A DNA stretch of 64,000 nt from contig NYTH01000028.1 of NCBI GenBank assembly GCA_002683405.1, forward strand, positions 124,001 through 188,000. The letters run 5' to 3'. The first letter of the stretch is position 1, and each line of letters opens with the position of its first letter. Under the pieces are notes generated by a model. That model was not told the origin of the DNA. It was given only the letters and a program-made list of their open reading frames with translations, and made no database searches. The position numbers were made by a program, and so were the translations under genes. This stretch comes from Salinisphaeraceae bacterium (GTDB taxonomy: Bacteria; Pseudomonadota; Gammaproteobacteria; Nevskiales; Salinisphaeraceae). Shown here one piece after another: positions 23,754 to 32,156 of the stretch.

Positions 23754-25238
23754 GTGGCACTGAAAGAACAGAGCAGGATTGCGACCATCGACTGGAAGAA
23801 TTACGCGCCGGCCCCCTACTACGACGAGCTGATCGGCGACGGCCAGAAACCGCGTGCCGGCGCCGAGGCGCTGACCCGGCATCTGGCCCGGCTGGGCAGC
23901 CGCGAACTGGCCGCTCGTCGCCTGGCGGCTGACCTGTCCATCAAATCGATGGGCATCACCTTCACCGTCTACAGCGAGGCCGGCATGATCGACCGCGCCT
24001 GGCCGTTCGATATCGTGCCGCGCGTCATCGCCGAGTCCGAATGGCGCCGCGTGGAGGCCGGGCTGGAGCAGCGCGTCACCGCGCTGAACATGTTCATCCA
24101 GGATCTCTACGGCAAGCAGAAGGTCATTGCGGACGGCGTGTTCCCCCGCTCGGTGCTCGAGCAGTCCGTCAATTTCCGGCCGCAGTGCATCGGCATGAAA
24201 CCCCGCGGCGGCGTATGGGCGCATATCTGCGGCTCCGACCTGGTGCGTGACGGCAGTGGCCAGTTCTACGTGCTGGAGGACAACCTGCGCGTGCCTTCGG
24301 GCGTGTCCTACATGCTCGAGAATCGCCAGGCGTCCAAGCGCATCTTCCCGGAGATGTTCGCGCAGGCCACGATCCTGCCGGTGGACGACTATCCGGGCGA
24401 GCTGATGGAAACGCTGTGCGCGCTGTCGCCGGGGCAGAGCAGCACGCCTAATGTTGTGGTGCTCACGCCCGGTATCTACAACTCGGCCTATTTCGAACAC
24501 GTCTGGCTGGCCAGCCAGATGGGGGCCGAGCTGGTGCAGGGGTCGGACCTGTACGTCAGCAACGACAACCGCGTATTCATGCGCACCATCTTCGGTCCGC
24601 AGCCGGTGGACGTCATCTATCGGCGGGTGGACGACATGTTTCTCGACCCGGAGGTGTTCAACCCGGATTCCATGCTGGGCGTGCCCGGCCTGATGCGCGC
24701 GTGGAAAGCCGGGCACGTGGCCATTGCCAACGCCCCCGGCGCCGGCGTGGCGGACGACAAGGTCGTTTACGCCTACGTGCCCAAACTGATCCGGTACTAC
24801 CTCGATCAGGACGCCATTATCCCCAATGTGCCGACCTACCTGTGCATGGAGCCCACGCAGCGGGAGCACGTGCTGGCCAATCTGGACAAGCTGGTCATCA
24901 AGCCGGCTAACGAATCGGGCGGCTACGGCATGCTGATCGGCCCGCGTGCCAGCCAGCGCGACCGCAAGCGCTTTGCCCGGCTGATCACCGAGAACCCGCG
25001 CAACTACATCGCCCAGCCCACGCTCAATCTGTCCACCTGCCCCACGCTGGTGGGCGGACGCATGCAGCCGCGGCATGTCGACCTGCGCCCCTTCATTATC
25101 AGCCGCAAGAAGCCGTACGTGACCATGGGCGGCCTCACGCGGGTGGCGCTGCGCAAGGGGTCTCTGGTGGTGAACAGCTCCCAGGGCGGCGGCAGCAAGG
25201 ACACCTGGATCGTCGCCGACGAGGGAGGTCAGAGCTGA
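23754..25238 (+). CDS. Circularly permuted ATP-grasp protein (DUF404/407 type)
   Basis: About 494 residues. The family pattern is complete: WKNYAPAPYYDEL at the N-terminus, SIKSMGITFTVYSEAG, NMFIQDLYGKQKVIADGVFP, ICGSDLVRDGSGQFYVLEDNLRVPSGVSY (permuted ATP-grasp Asp/Glu/Asn cluster), VLTPGIYNSAYFEH, DLYVSNDNRVFMRT, and VIKPANESGGYGMLIGP. Such proteins are predicted to ligate amino acids or peptides through acyl-phosphates. GTG at 23754 was chosen; TTG at 23733 is possible. It overlaps the alpha-E gene by one base. The usual transglutaminase partner is not next to it. Confidence 0.9.
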   Translation: MALKEQSRIATIDWKNYAPAPYYDELIGDGQKPRAGAEALTRHLARLGSRELAARRLAADLSIKSMGITFTVYSEAGMIDRAWPFDIVPRVIAESEWRRVEAGLEQRVTALNMFIQDLYGKQKVIADGVFPRSVLEQSVNFRPQCIGMKPRGGVWAHICGSDLVRDGSGQFYVLEDNLRVPSGVSYMLENRQASKRIFPEMFAQATILPVDDYPGELMETLCALSPGQSSTPNVVVLTPGIYNSAYFEHVWLASQMGAELVQGSDLYVSNDNRVFMRTIFGPQPVDVIYRRVDDMFLDPEVFNPDSMLGVPGLMRAWKAGHVAIANAPGAGVADDKVVYAYVPKLIRYYLDQDAIIPNVPTYLCMEPTQREHVLANLDKLVIKPANESGGYGMLIGPRASQRDRKRFARLITENPRNYIAQPTLNLSTCPTLVGGRMQPRHVDLRPFIISRKKPYVTMGGLTRVALRKGSLVVNSSQGGGSKDTWIVADEGGQS

Positions 25239-26164
25239 TGCTGTCCCGTCTGGCCAACAACCTCTACTGGGCCGGTCGCTACGTCGAGCGCGCCGAGAAT
25301 ACCGCGCGGCTGATGGGCGTGACGACCTATCTGCTGCTCGACCTGCCCAGGCAGACGCAGTTCGACTGGGCCCCGCTGGTGGAGATCACGGCCACCGAAC
25401 CTCTGTTCCGCGAGCGCAACAAGGAAGTCACCGAGCAGTCGGTGATCGAGTTTCTCACTCTAGACTGCGACAACCCCGGCGCGGTGATTTCTTCCCTGGC
25501 GTTCGCGCGCGAAAACCTGCGGGTCGCGCGTGACCTCGTGCCCCGTGAAGTCTGGGAGGAAGTCAACGGCCTGTACCACGCGCTGCGTGACCTGGACGGC
25601 CGGAGTCTGGAACGACGCAGCCGGCAGGCAATCGTCGAGCGCATCGTGCGCTCCGGGCGGCTGGTCGCCGGGCTGCTAGACAGCGGCATGAGCCGCGATG
25701 CCTCCTATCGATTCTTCAAGCTGGGCGAGTCGCTGGAACGCGCGGATATGACCACGCGCATTCTCGACGTGCGCTCCGAGGATCTGCTGACCACCACCAT
25801 GGACGGCCTGCGACCGTTCGAGACCATCCAGTGGATGAGTGTGCTCAAATCGCTGTCCGGCTATCAGATGTACCGGCGCCACGAACGCACCCGCGTGTCG
25901 GCCAAGGGCGTGCTGCGGTTTTTGCTGCAGAACGAGGATTTTCCGCGTGCCGTGCTCCACTGCCTAGACCGGTTCGACGAACAGCTCAAGCGGCTCCCGG
26001 AAAACGGCAGCTGCCGCCGCGGCGTGCGGGTGCTGCGGGGCAAGATCCAGTCAGCCGCCATCGCTGACCTGGTGGACAGCGGGATGAGCGAATTCATCGA
26101 CTGGATCCAGGGCGATCTGATCGAGCTGGACCAGCGCCTGCACGCCACCTATTTCGGCCGCTGA
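25238..26164 (+). CDS. Alpha-E domain protein (DUF403)
   Basis: A 308-residue all-helical protein with the family start MLSRLANNLYWAGRYVERAENTARL and conserved FYWLGEYLERA-like second copy FFKLGESLERADMTTRILDVR. Acidic helices dominate. It is nearly always next to a permuted ATP-grasp protein and is thought to act with it in peptide or amide synthesis or in recognising its product. GGAGGT lies just before the ATG and TGATG couples it to the upstream gene. Confidence 0.9.
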   Translation: MLSRLANNLYWAGRYVERAENTARLMGVTTYLLLDLPRQTQFDWAPLVEITATEPLFRERNKEVTEQSVIEFLTLDCDNPGAVISSLAFARENLRVARDLVPREVWEEVNGLYHALRDLDGRSLERRSRQAIVERIVRSGRLVAGLLDSGMSRDASYRFFKLGESLERADMTTRILDVRSEDLLTTTMDGLRPFETIQWMSVLKSLSGYQMYRRHERTRVSAKGVLRFLLQNEDFPRAVLHCLDRFDEQLKRLPENGSCRRGVRVLRGKIQSAAIADLVDSGMSEFIDWIQGDLIELDQRLHATYFGR

Positions 26165-26280
26165 GCGGCGGCGGCTGCCGGGGGTGAGGCGCGTCAGCGG
26201 GACCGCAGTCGCGGCGGAATCGAAAGTGGATTATCCGGCCTTCAGACCGCCGTGCGGCGGCGGCTGTCATCCGGAGTAAA

Positions 26281-27426
26281 ATGCGCGCCATGCGAAACTT
26301 CATCTGCGCCTGCGGCAACATCACCTTCTTCAGGAACACCCACTGCCTGGCCTGCGAGCGAGCGCTGGGCTACCTGCCTGACGACAACCGCATGGCCGCA
26401 CTTCACCAGGACAGCCAGGGCCGGCTGCACGCACTGGCGGGCCACGGCTCACCCGACCGCGCCGTGCGCAAATGCCGAAACTATACGGACCACGATGTCT
26501 GCAACTGGCTGATACCGGCCGAGGACGACAATCCCCTATGCCGGGCGTGCCGTCTGAACGTGACCATCCCCGATCTCGACAAGCCGCGGCACCGCGAGCT
26601 CTGGGTGAAGCTGGAAACCGCCAAGCGCCACATGCTGTACAGCATCTTCCAGCTCAATCTGCCGATCATCGATCGCCAGGAAGACCCCGAGCAGGGCCTG
26701 GCCTTTCGCTTCATGGCCGACGCCGAAGCGGAAAGCCGCTTCACCAAGCCCATCAAGGGCCAGAAGCGCGTGCTCACCGGCCACGCCAACGGCCTGATCA
26801 CGATCAACCTGGCGGAAGCCGATGACGTCGCGCGCACCCGCATGCGCGAGGCCATGGGCGAACGCTATCGCACCCTGCTGGGGCACTTCCGGCACGAAGT
26901 CGGTCACTATTTCTGGCAGACGCTGGTCGCTAACACCGACTATCTGGCGCCCTTCCGGACGCTGTTCGGGGACGAGCGGCAGGACTACGGCAAGGCCGTC
27001 AAGCGCCATTACGACCAGGGGCCGCCGAAGGGCTGGCGCGAGCGTTTCATCAGCGCCTACGCCTCCATGCATCCCTGGGAGGACTGGGCCGAATCCTGGG
27101 CACATTTCCTGCACATGGTGGACACGCTGGAAACGGGGCGCGAGTTCGGCTTCGTCGACATGCGCGTCAACGTGGACAAGGACGCCGACTTCGAAACCCT
27201 CATGTATTTCTGGACCACGCTGAGCACGGGCATGAATGCGGTCAACCGCAGCATGGGGCTGAGCGACTCCTATCCCTTCGTGCTGCACGCGCCGGCGCGC
27301 GAGAAGCTGCGTTTCGTGCACGATGTCATCATGGCCTTCGGCGAACAGCCGCTCGCCAGCATGGATCACCTGGCCGCAGCCGATCACTGGCCGCCCCGCA
27401 GCGGCCTGATGCCGAGCGGTTTCTAG
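26281..27426 (+). CDS. Zinc-binding metallopeptidase (Peptidase_Mx-like) with N-terminal zinc ribbon
   Basis: A 381-residue protein. A four-Cys zinc ribbon (CACGN...HCLAC) lies near residues 9-27 and a second Cys set (CRACRLN) near 95. The catalytic motif HEVGHYFW (HExxH) is near residue 205, with a downstream Glu/Asp-rich region PWEDWAESWAHFLH as the likely third ligand. This family often sits beside permuted ATP-grasp and alpha-E genes, and here it follows them by about 115 bases. It is a plausible protease that trims or removes the ligase's product. ATG at 26290 is an alternative start. Confidence 0.85.
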   Translation: MRAMRNFICACGNITFFRNTHCLACERALGYLPDDNRMAALHQDSQGRLHALAGHGSPDRAVRKCRNYTDHDVCNWLIPAEDDNPLCRACRLNVTIPDLDKPRHRELWVKLETAKRHMLYSIFQLNLPIIDRQEDPEQGLAFRFMADAEAESRFTKPIKGQKRVLTGHANGLITINLAEADDVARTRMREAMGERYRTLLGHFRHEVGHYFWQTLVANTDYLAPFRTLFGDERQDYGKAVKRHYDQGPPKGWRERFISAYASMHPWEDWAESWAHFLHMVDTLETGREFGFVDMRVNVDKDADFETLMYFWTTLSTGMNAVNRSMGLSDSYPFVLHAPAREKLRFVHDVIMAFGEQPLASMDHLAAADHWPPRSGLMPSGF

Positions 27427-27578
27427 CCGACTGGCCGCGCCCGGCTGCGTTCCCGGGCCTTGCCCGGCCCGCCCCAACACGCTAAAACGGCGCAGACTCC
27501 GGACGCCGCCAACCCTCATGGTGCGCGGGTCCGCGCGTTCCGGGGCCATCGATTTCCGCGCAACACGAGTACCGCAGC

Positions 27579-28190
27579 ATGGCAGACGCGCAGCCGCCCG
27601 TTGTCGAATTCTTCTGGGATCCGGGCAGCCCCTACACCTATCTGGCGTCAACGCGCATACAGGCCGTGACCCGGGATACCGGAGCGCAATTGCGCTGGCG
27701 GCCCTTTCTGCTGGGCGGCGTCTTTCAGGCCACCGGTAACAGCTCGCCCGTCAGCCTGCCCGCCAAGGCCCGCTACCTGCGCGAGGATCTTGCCGCCTGG
27801 GCCGACTACTACGGCGTGCCGCTGAACTGGCCCGAAGTCTTTCCGGGCAACAGCATGCTGGCGCTGCGTGCGGCGGTGGCGCTGGAGGAGGATCAGCTTG
27901 ACGCCGCTTTCGCCCGGGCCGTCATGCAGGTGCACTGGGACAAGGCGCTGGATATCGCCAGCGAAGCCGTCATCACCAATCTCGTCGGTCAGCTCGGCGC
28001 CGATGCGGCGGCCGTGATGAAGCGAGTCCAGTCGGAACCGGTTAAACGCCGCCTGCGCGCCTATACCGAGGAGGCCATCGAACGCGGCGCCTTCGGCGCG
28101 CCGACCTTCTTTGTGGGCGATAAGATGTTCTGGGGCAACGACCGCATCCCGCTCCTGCACGCCCACCTGAAGCAGATCAGGCCGGCTTGA
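27579..28190 (+). CDS. DsbA-fold 2-hydroxychromene-2-carboxylate isomerase-like protein
   Basis: A 203-residue thioredoxin-fold protein of the HCCA isomerase/kappa-GST group. VEFFWDPGSPYTYLA at the N-terminus (Ser/Pro where DsbA has CxxC), WRPFLLGGVFQATGN, and the C-terminal GAFGAPTFFVGDKMFWGNDRIPLL are characteristic. Members isomerise chromenes in naphthalene breakdown or conjugate glutathione; with no aromatic pathway here, the substrate is unknown. Its stop overlaps the TTG start of the next gene. Confidence 0.88.
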   Translation: MADAQPPVVEFFWDPGSPYTYLASTRIQAVTRDTGAQLRWRPFLLGGVFQATGNSSPVSLPAKARYLREDLAAWADYYGVPLNWPEVFPGNSMLALRAAVALEEDQLDAAFARAVMQVHWDKALDIASEAVITNLVGQLGADAAAVMKRVQSEPVKRRLRAYTEEAIERGAFGAPTFFVGDKMFWGNDRIPLLHAHLKQIRPA

Positions 28191-29086
28191 GCCGCTCTGC
28201 CCGCGGTTTCGAAACGCCCACCTGCCTGGCGCGCGGTCAGCGGCTGGACCTGCGCGGCGTGGACTACTTCATCCGCCAGACCGGGCAGACCCGGGGGCCG
28301 CTGCTGCTGTTGCTGCACGGTCTATTGGACACCGGCGAAAGCTATGCCCCGCTGTGCCACTGGCTGGACGACGGCTGGCGTATCGCGGCACCCGACTGGC
28401 GCGGCCATGGCGATACCGGCCATGCGCCCGCCGGCTACTGGTTCCCCGATTATGTGGCCGATCTGGACGCGCTCTGCGACCAGCTATCGCCCGAGGCCCC
28501 GGTGGCCATCATTGCGCACAGCATGGGCACCAACATCGCGGCACTGTATGCCGGGCTGCGACCGACGCGCGTGCAAGCGCTTGTCTGTCTGGATGGCCTG
28601 AACGTGCCCCATCGCCGCGCCGAAGACGTCCCCTCCCGCTACGCGCGGTGGCTGAAGGGCCAGCGTCGGCCGCGCCCGGAGCGGCACTACCGCTCGGTGG
28701 CCGCCCTGGCCCGACGCGTGGCCCTGCGCTACCCCGAACTCGACGCCGAGCGCGTGCGGTTTCTGGCGCATATCTGGTCGCGGCCGGTGGCCCAGGGCGT
28801 GCGGCTGGCCAATGACCCGGACCACCTGCTGCCCTCCCCCTACGGTTTTGACGCGGACGCGGCGATGGCCGTGTGGCGGCAGACTCAGGCGCGGGTATTC
28901 TGCCTGGATGGCGAGCGCTCGCCCGCGCGCGACTGGCTGTCGGCCGACCTGCAGCAGGCCCGCCGTGATGTCTTCCCCGATAGCCGCCACGAAAGCCTGC
29001 CCGGCACGGGCCATTTCCTCCATCTGGAGCAGCCCGATACCGTGGCCGAGCGCATCAACCCTTTCCTGTCGGCAGCGCGTTCATGA
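28187..29086 (+). CDS. Alpha/beta hydrolase
   Basis: A 299-residue alpha/beta hydrolase: oxyanion region LLLHGLLDTGESY, DWRGHGDTGHA, nucleophile elbow AHSMGTNIA with the catalytic Ser, and His in LPGTGHFLHLE. The start codon appears to be TTG in TTGA, overlapping the upstream stop (28187-28190); the first ATG lies far inside the domain. It in turn overlaps the next gene by ATGA. The substrate is unknown, but the operon context with a FadE-like protein suggests a thioester or ester of a fatty acyl group. Confidence 0.82.
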   Translation: MSRSARGFETPTCLARGQRLDLRGVDYFIRQTGQTRGPLLLLLHGLLDTGESYAPLCHWLDDGWRIAAPDWRGHGDTGHAPAGYWFPDYVADLDALCDQLSPEAPVAIIAHSMGTNIAALYAGLRPTRVQALVCLDGLNVPHRRAEDVPSRYARWLKGQRRPRPERHYRSVAALARRVALRYPELDAERVRFLAHIWSRPVAQGVRLANDPDHLLPSPYGFDADAAMAVWRQTQARVFCLDGERSPARDWLSADLQQARRDVFPDSRHESLPGTGHFLHLEQPDTVAERINPFLSAARS

Positions 29087-30951
29087 TCACCAGCCTGCTC
29101 ATCCTCATTGCCATCCTCCTGGCCGCCGGCCTGGCGTGGCGTGGCGCCCGCCTGGCCACCGCCGGTCTTTTGATCGGACTGCCGCTCGCCATCGCCGGAT
29201 ATCGGCTATTGCCCGCGGCAAGCTTCTGGCTACTGCTCATGTCGGCCGTCACGCTGCTGGTCCCGCTGTCCGTTCGCGACGTTCGACGGCCGTGGATTAC
29301 GCGCCAGCGGCTGACGCATTTTGCCAACGCGCTGGCGCAGCATGATCCCGGACTGCGCCGGTCCCGCCCGGGTCTGACCTTCTGGTGGGAACAGGAGCTG
29401 GCCGGGGGGCTGCCGCAATGGGACCGGTTTGCCGCCCTGCCGCCCCCGTCGCCCGCCGCGGACGGCCCCCTGAACCTGGCCGGGCCTGGCGACGAACACA
29501 AGGGCCAGCCGATCGCCGGACTGGCGCTGTCGCCGCGCCACGGGGGCGCCGGGCTGACCCACCTCGAGCTGGCCGACTGGATCTTCGCCGCCGCCAGGGC
29601 GGATCACCCCGCGAACGCTAACGCTGCCGGCATAACGGCAGCCATCGCGCTGGGGCCGGGCCCGGTGCTGCAGCGTTTCGGCACGCAGACCCAGCAGACG
29701 CGGTACCTGCCCGGCCTGACGCGCGGCGATTGTTCGCCGGCGCTGCTGCTGCCTGATGGATCGCTGAACCAGCCCGACGATCTGATCTGCGGGCGGGCGC
29801 TGCTGTGCCGCAACGAAGCCGCGGAGCAGCCGGGTGTGAGTCTGCACGTCAGCGTGCAGGGGCGGCTGGTCGTCAGCGGCCAGGCCGAAAGACGGCTGAC
29901 GCTGTGCTTCGTCAAGCTGCTCGATCCGGCCGGTTTGGGGCCAGAGGCCGGCCTGAAGGCGGGGCTGCACGCGCTCCTGCTCGAAACGCCGGCCGATGAC
30001 CCGACGCGCCGAGACTGGTCAATGGAAGCGCCCGATGTGCCGCTGACCCAGCTGGTCACCGGGCCCGGCGACGCACCGGCGGCCACAGCGGGAATCTCCC
30101 CCTTGCTGGACAGCGCGCTGACGCTGCATCAGCTGCTGGTGGCGCTGCCGCAGCAGGTCGCCCGGCAGTACGAAACAGATCCGGAACGGGGCGCGGCCGG
30201 GGTGCTGGCCTACCGCCTGGCCGCACACGCGCTGGACGTGGGGGAGTGCCCGGCGCTTTTATCACGGCTGGTGGCGCTGATCACGAGCCGAAGCGGCCGG
30301 TCCGGCGAAACGGACGACCTGTTCACCGTGCGGCTGCCCGCACCGGGACAGCCGACCGCTGCGCAGACCGGCGCCGATGACACGCTATTCACGCTGATCC
30401 GCCTCAACACGCCGCTGTTCGACTGCCTGCGGGCCGTCGACCGGGCGGACCACCATGCTGCGCTGGCGGCTTTCGATAGCGCCAGCAACACGCGCTGGCG
30501 CCGGCGGGTGCAACTCATCAGCCGTAACCTGCTGCTGAACGTCAGCGGCGAGCGGCTGCCGGTCGCGCAGGCCGCGACACTGTCCGGCCCGTTCACGCAG
30601 CGGCTGGCGGGGCTGTCGGCCCGCGCCGGGCTGGTGCTTGACCTGGGTCTGATGCGCTTTCCGCGCGAATGGCCCAACGGCCCGTTTGCGGCTGCCTTTG
30701 AGCGCATGCTGGCCTGGCAATATCTGCTGAGCGCCAGCCTCTGGCGCATGCCGGGTGACCTGCCGGTTCGCCTGGATCGCGACACGCTCGAGACGGTCCG
30801 GGCGCAGGCCATCGCGGCGTTTCACGCCGATCTGGGCGTGGCGGTGGACCAGCTTCGCCCCAGCGGCCTGCGCTGGACAGCGCGACTGTTGCTGGGGCCG
30901 CGGTACTGGCGCCGGCGCGGCGGGGTCAGTGAAGGCGGACCGTCTCGCTGA
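29083..30951 (+). CDS. Degenerate membrane acyl-CoA dehydrogenase FadE-like protein (pseudoenzyme)
   Basis: A 622-residue protein. The N-terminus has two membrane helices and then GLTFWWEQELAGGLPQWDRF, which matches the FadE motif 'TTWWEG.LF.G.PDW'. SPRHGGAGLTHLELA and VLQRFGTQTQQTRYLPGLTRGD match the FAD/substrate domain ('YGGLEFSA', 'YGT..Q...YLP.LA.G'). The C-terminus (LSARAGLVLDLGLMRF..LLSASLWRMPGDLP) matches the FadE-specific tail. The central catalytic region with the VEGAN-type motif and catalytic Glu is shortened or replaced, and the total is about 190 residues shorter than E. coli FadE. Catalysis is doubtful. It overlaps convergently with the LuxR-type gene by 26 bases. Confidence 0.72.
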   Translation: MITSLLILIAILLAAGLAWRGARLATAGLLIGLPLAIAGYRLLPAASFWLLLMSAVTLLVPLSVRDVRRPWITRQRLTHFANALAQHDPGLRRSRPGLTFWWEQELAGGLPQWDRFAALPPPSPAADGPLNLAGPGDEHKGQPIAGLALSPRHGGAGLTHLELADWIFAAARADHPANANAAGITAAIALGPGPVLQRFGTQTQQTRYLPGLTRGDCSPALLLPDGSLNQPDDLICGRALLCRNEAAEQPGVSLHVSVQGRLVVSGQAERRLTLCFVKLLDPAGLGPEAGLKAGLHALLLETPADDPTRRDWSMEAPDVPLTQLVTGPGDAPAATAGISPLLDSALTLHQLLVALPQQVARQYETDPERGAAGVLAYRLAAHALDVGECPALLSRLVALITSRSGRSGETDDLFTVRLPAPGQPTAAQTGADDTLFTLIRLNTPLFDCLRAVDRADHHAALAAFDSASNTRWRRRVQLISRNLLLNVSGERLPVAQAATLSGPFTQRLAGLSARAGLVLDLGLMRFPREWPNGPFAAAFERMLAWQYLLSASLWRMPGDLPVRLDRDTLETVRAQAIAAFHADLGVAVDQLRPSGLRWTARLLLGPRYWRRRGGVSEGGPSR

Positions 30952-31894
30952 CCAGCTTGGCCAGCTCGGTCCGGCTGGTGATGCCCAGCTTCTCGAAGAC
31001 CCGGTATAGATGATTGGACACGGTCGACGGCGCAATGCCCAGTGGCCGGGCCACTTCCTTGTAGGACAGCCCCCGGCAGACCGATACCACGATTTCCCGC
31101 TCGCGGGCGGTCAGGGTGTCCAGCGGGCCATTGCGCCAGGCGCTCAGATGTATCAGATCGCCCAGGGGCTCCTGCCGGAACCGCAGGCCCTCGCGGGCGA
31201 AACTCGTCTGGTCCCGGCGCTCGGGCAGATCGAACGGCAGCGGCCCGCCATCCCAGGCCGGAAAATGCTCTCGCATGAGCCTGCCGAAATCCCGGTCGAA
31301 ACCGTAATGAAAGCCCAGTGAGTCACACACCACGCTGCCGTGTCGCCCGTCGTTCCGGCTGTTCTTCTGCAGGTAGATGGACGTCGCCATGGCGCCGGCA
31401 TTCATCAGATGGAAGATAAGGTGGCTGATGATGCGGCGGTCGTCCTGCGTGAATGGCTGGCGCTGATCAAAACGGAACAGGCCCACCATGGCGTGCAGTC
31501 CTGACTCGGGCTGGCGGCGGGCCGACCCCACCAGCTGCCTGATGCCGAATGGCTGGCAGAGTCGCTCGAAAATGGGCGATGCATAGAAGTCGGCATCGGG
31601 CAGAATTTCCGCCTGAGGCCGGACCGTGGACGTCTGACGGTGTATGGCGGTGAGAATCGGGCGGGCATTGCGGTCATGCTGCAGGCGCTGCCCGAAGCCG
31701 TCATCCAGCCCCAGCAGGCTCAGGCTGTGGAAGCGGCCGCTGTATTCACTGCTGGTGGCCCACAGACCGGCATCGAAGCTGATCAGCTTCTGCACCTCCC
31801 GCAGCATGGCTGTCCGGTACTCCGGCAGGGATATGTCCAGCGTCGAGCGATAGAAATGCCCGACAAGCGCATTCACCTCGTCTGCATGAGTCAC
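30926..31894 (-). CDS. LuxR-type transcriptional regulator
   Basis: A 322-residue regulator. The C-terminal 60 residues are a GerE/LuxR HTH: LTAREREIVVSVCRGLSYKEVARPLGIAPSTVSNHLYRVFEKLGI. The N-terminal ~250 residues are a GAF/PAS-like sensor of unknown ligand with the start MTHADEVNALVGHFYRSTLD. It is divergent from the DUF1329/DUF1302 operon, which it probably controls, since palindromes lie in the shared intergenic region. Its 3' end overlaps the FadE-like gene on the other strand. Confidence 0.85.
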   Translation of the reverse strand: MTHADEVNALVGHFYRSTLDISLPEYRTAMLREVQKLISFDAGLWATSSEYSGRFHSLSLLGLDDGFGQRLQHDRNARPILTAIHRQTSTVRPQAEILPDADFYASPIFERLCQPFGIRQLVGSARRQPESGLHAMVGLFRFDQRQPFTQDDRRIISHLIFHLMNAGAMATSIYLQKNSRNDGRHGSVVCDSLGFHYGFDRDFGRLMREHFPAWDGGPLPFDLPERRDQTSFAREGLRFRQEPLGDLIHLSAWRNGPLDTLTAREREIVVSVCRGLSYKEVARPLGIAPSTVSNHLYRVFEKLGITSRTELAKLVSETVRLH

Positions 31895-31991
31895 GCCTGC
31901 TCCACCTCCGCACGGCCGGCCCGCGGCCGGCTCGAATCATCCGCTCTTGCGAGCTGTTCTTGTGCCCCGACAGTAGCACGTCCCGCCGCGG

Positions 31992-32059
31992 GCGGCTAAG
32001 CCGCGCGAATACCGGGTTAGGCGATTTTTACTATTGCTAGCAGATCGGCTGAGTAGCAA
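31992..32059. promoter_or_regulatory. Palindromes between the LuxR-type gene and the DUF1329 operon
   Basis: GCGGCT-A-AGCCGC at 31992-32004 is a perfect palindrome. TTGCTA at 32034-32039 recurs inverted as TAGCAA at 32054-32059. Both lie in the only gene-free stretch (31895-32156) between the divergent genes, so they are candidate operators for the regulator. No protein frame of note occurs here. Confidence 0.4.
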
Positions 32060-32156
32060 ATTCAGGCTTGAAAAACAGACGCCTGGGGGATTTCGTGACA
32101 AACCGCAGCATGGCGGCACCACGGGGGCTCTCCGGCTCGACCGACGGAGACTGATT

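Noticed and set aside
23643-25076. 477-codon antisense frame opposite the permuted ATP-grasp gene
   Set aside because: The ATP-grasp protein is a clear family match; the antisense frame is compositional.
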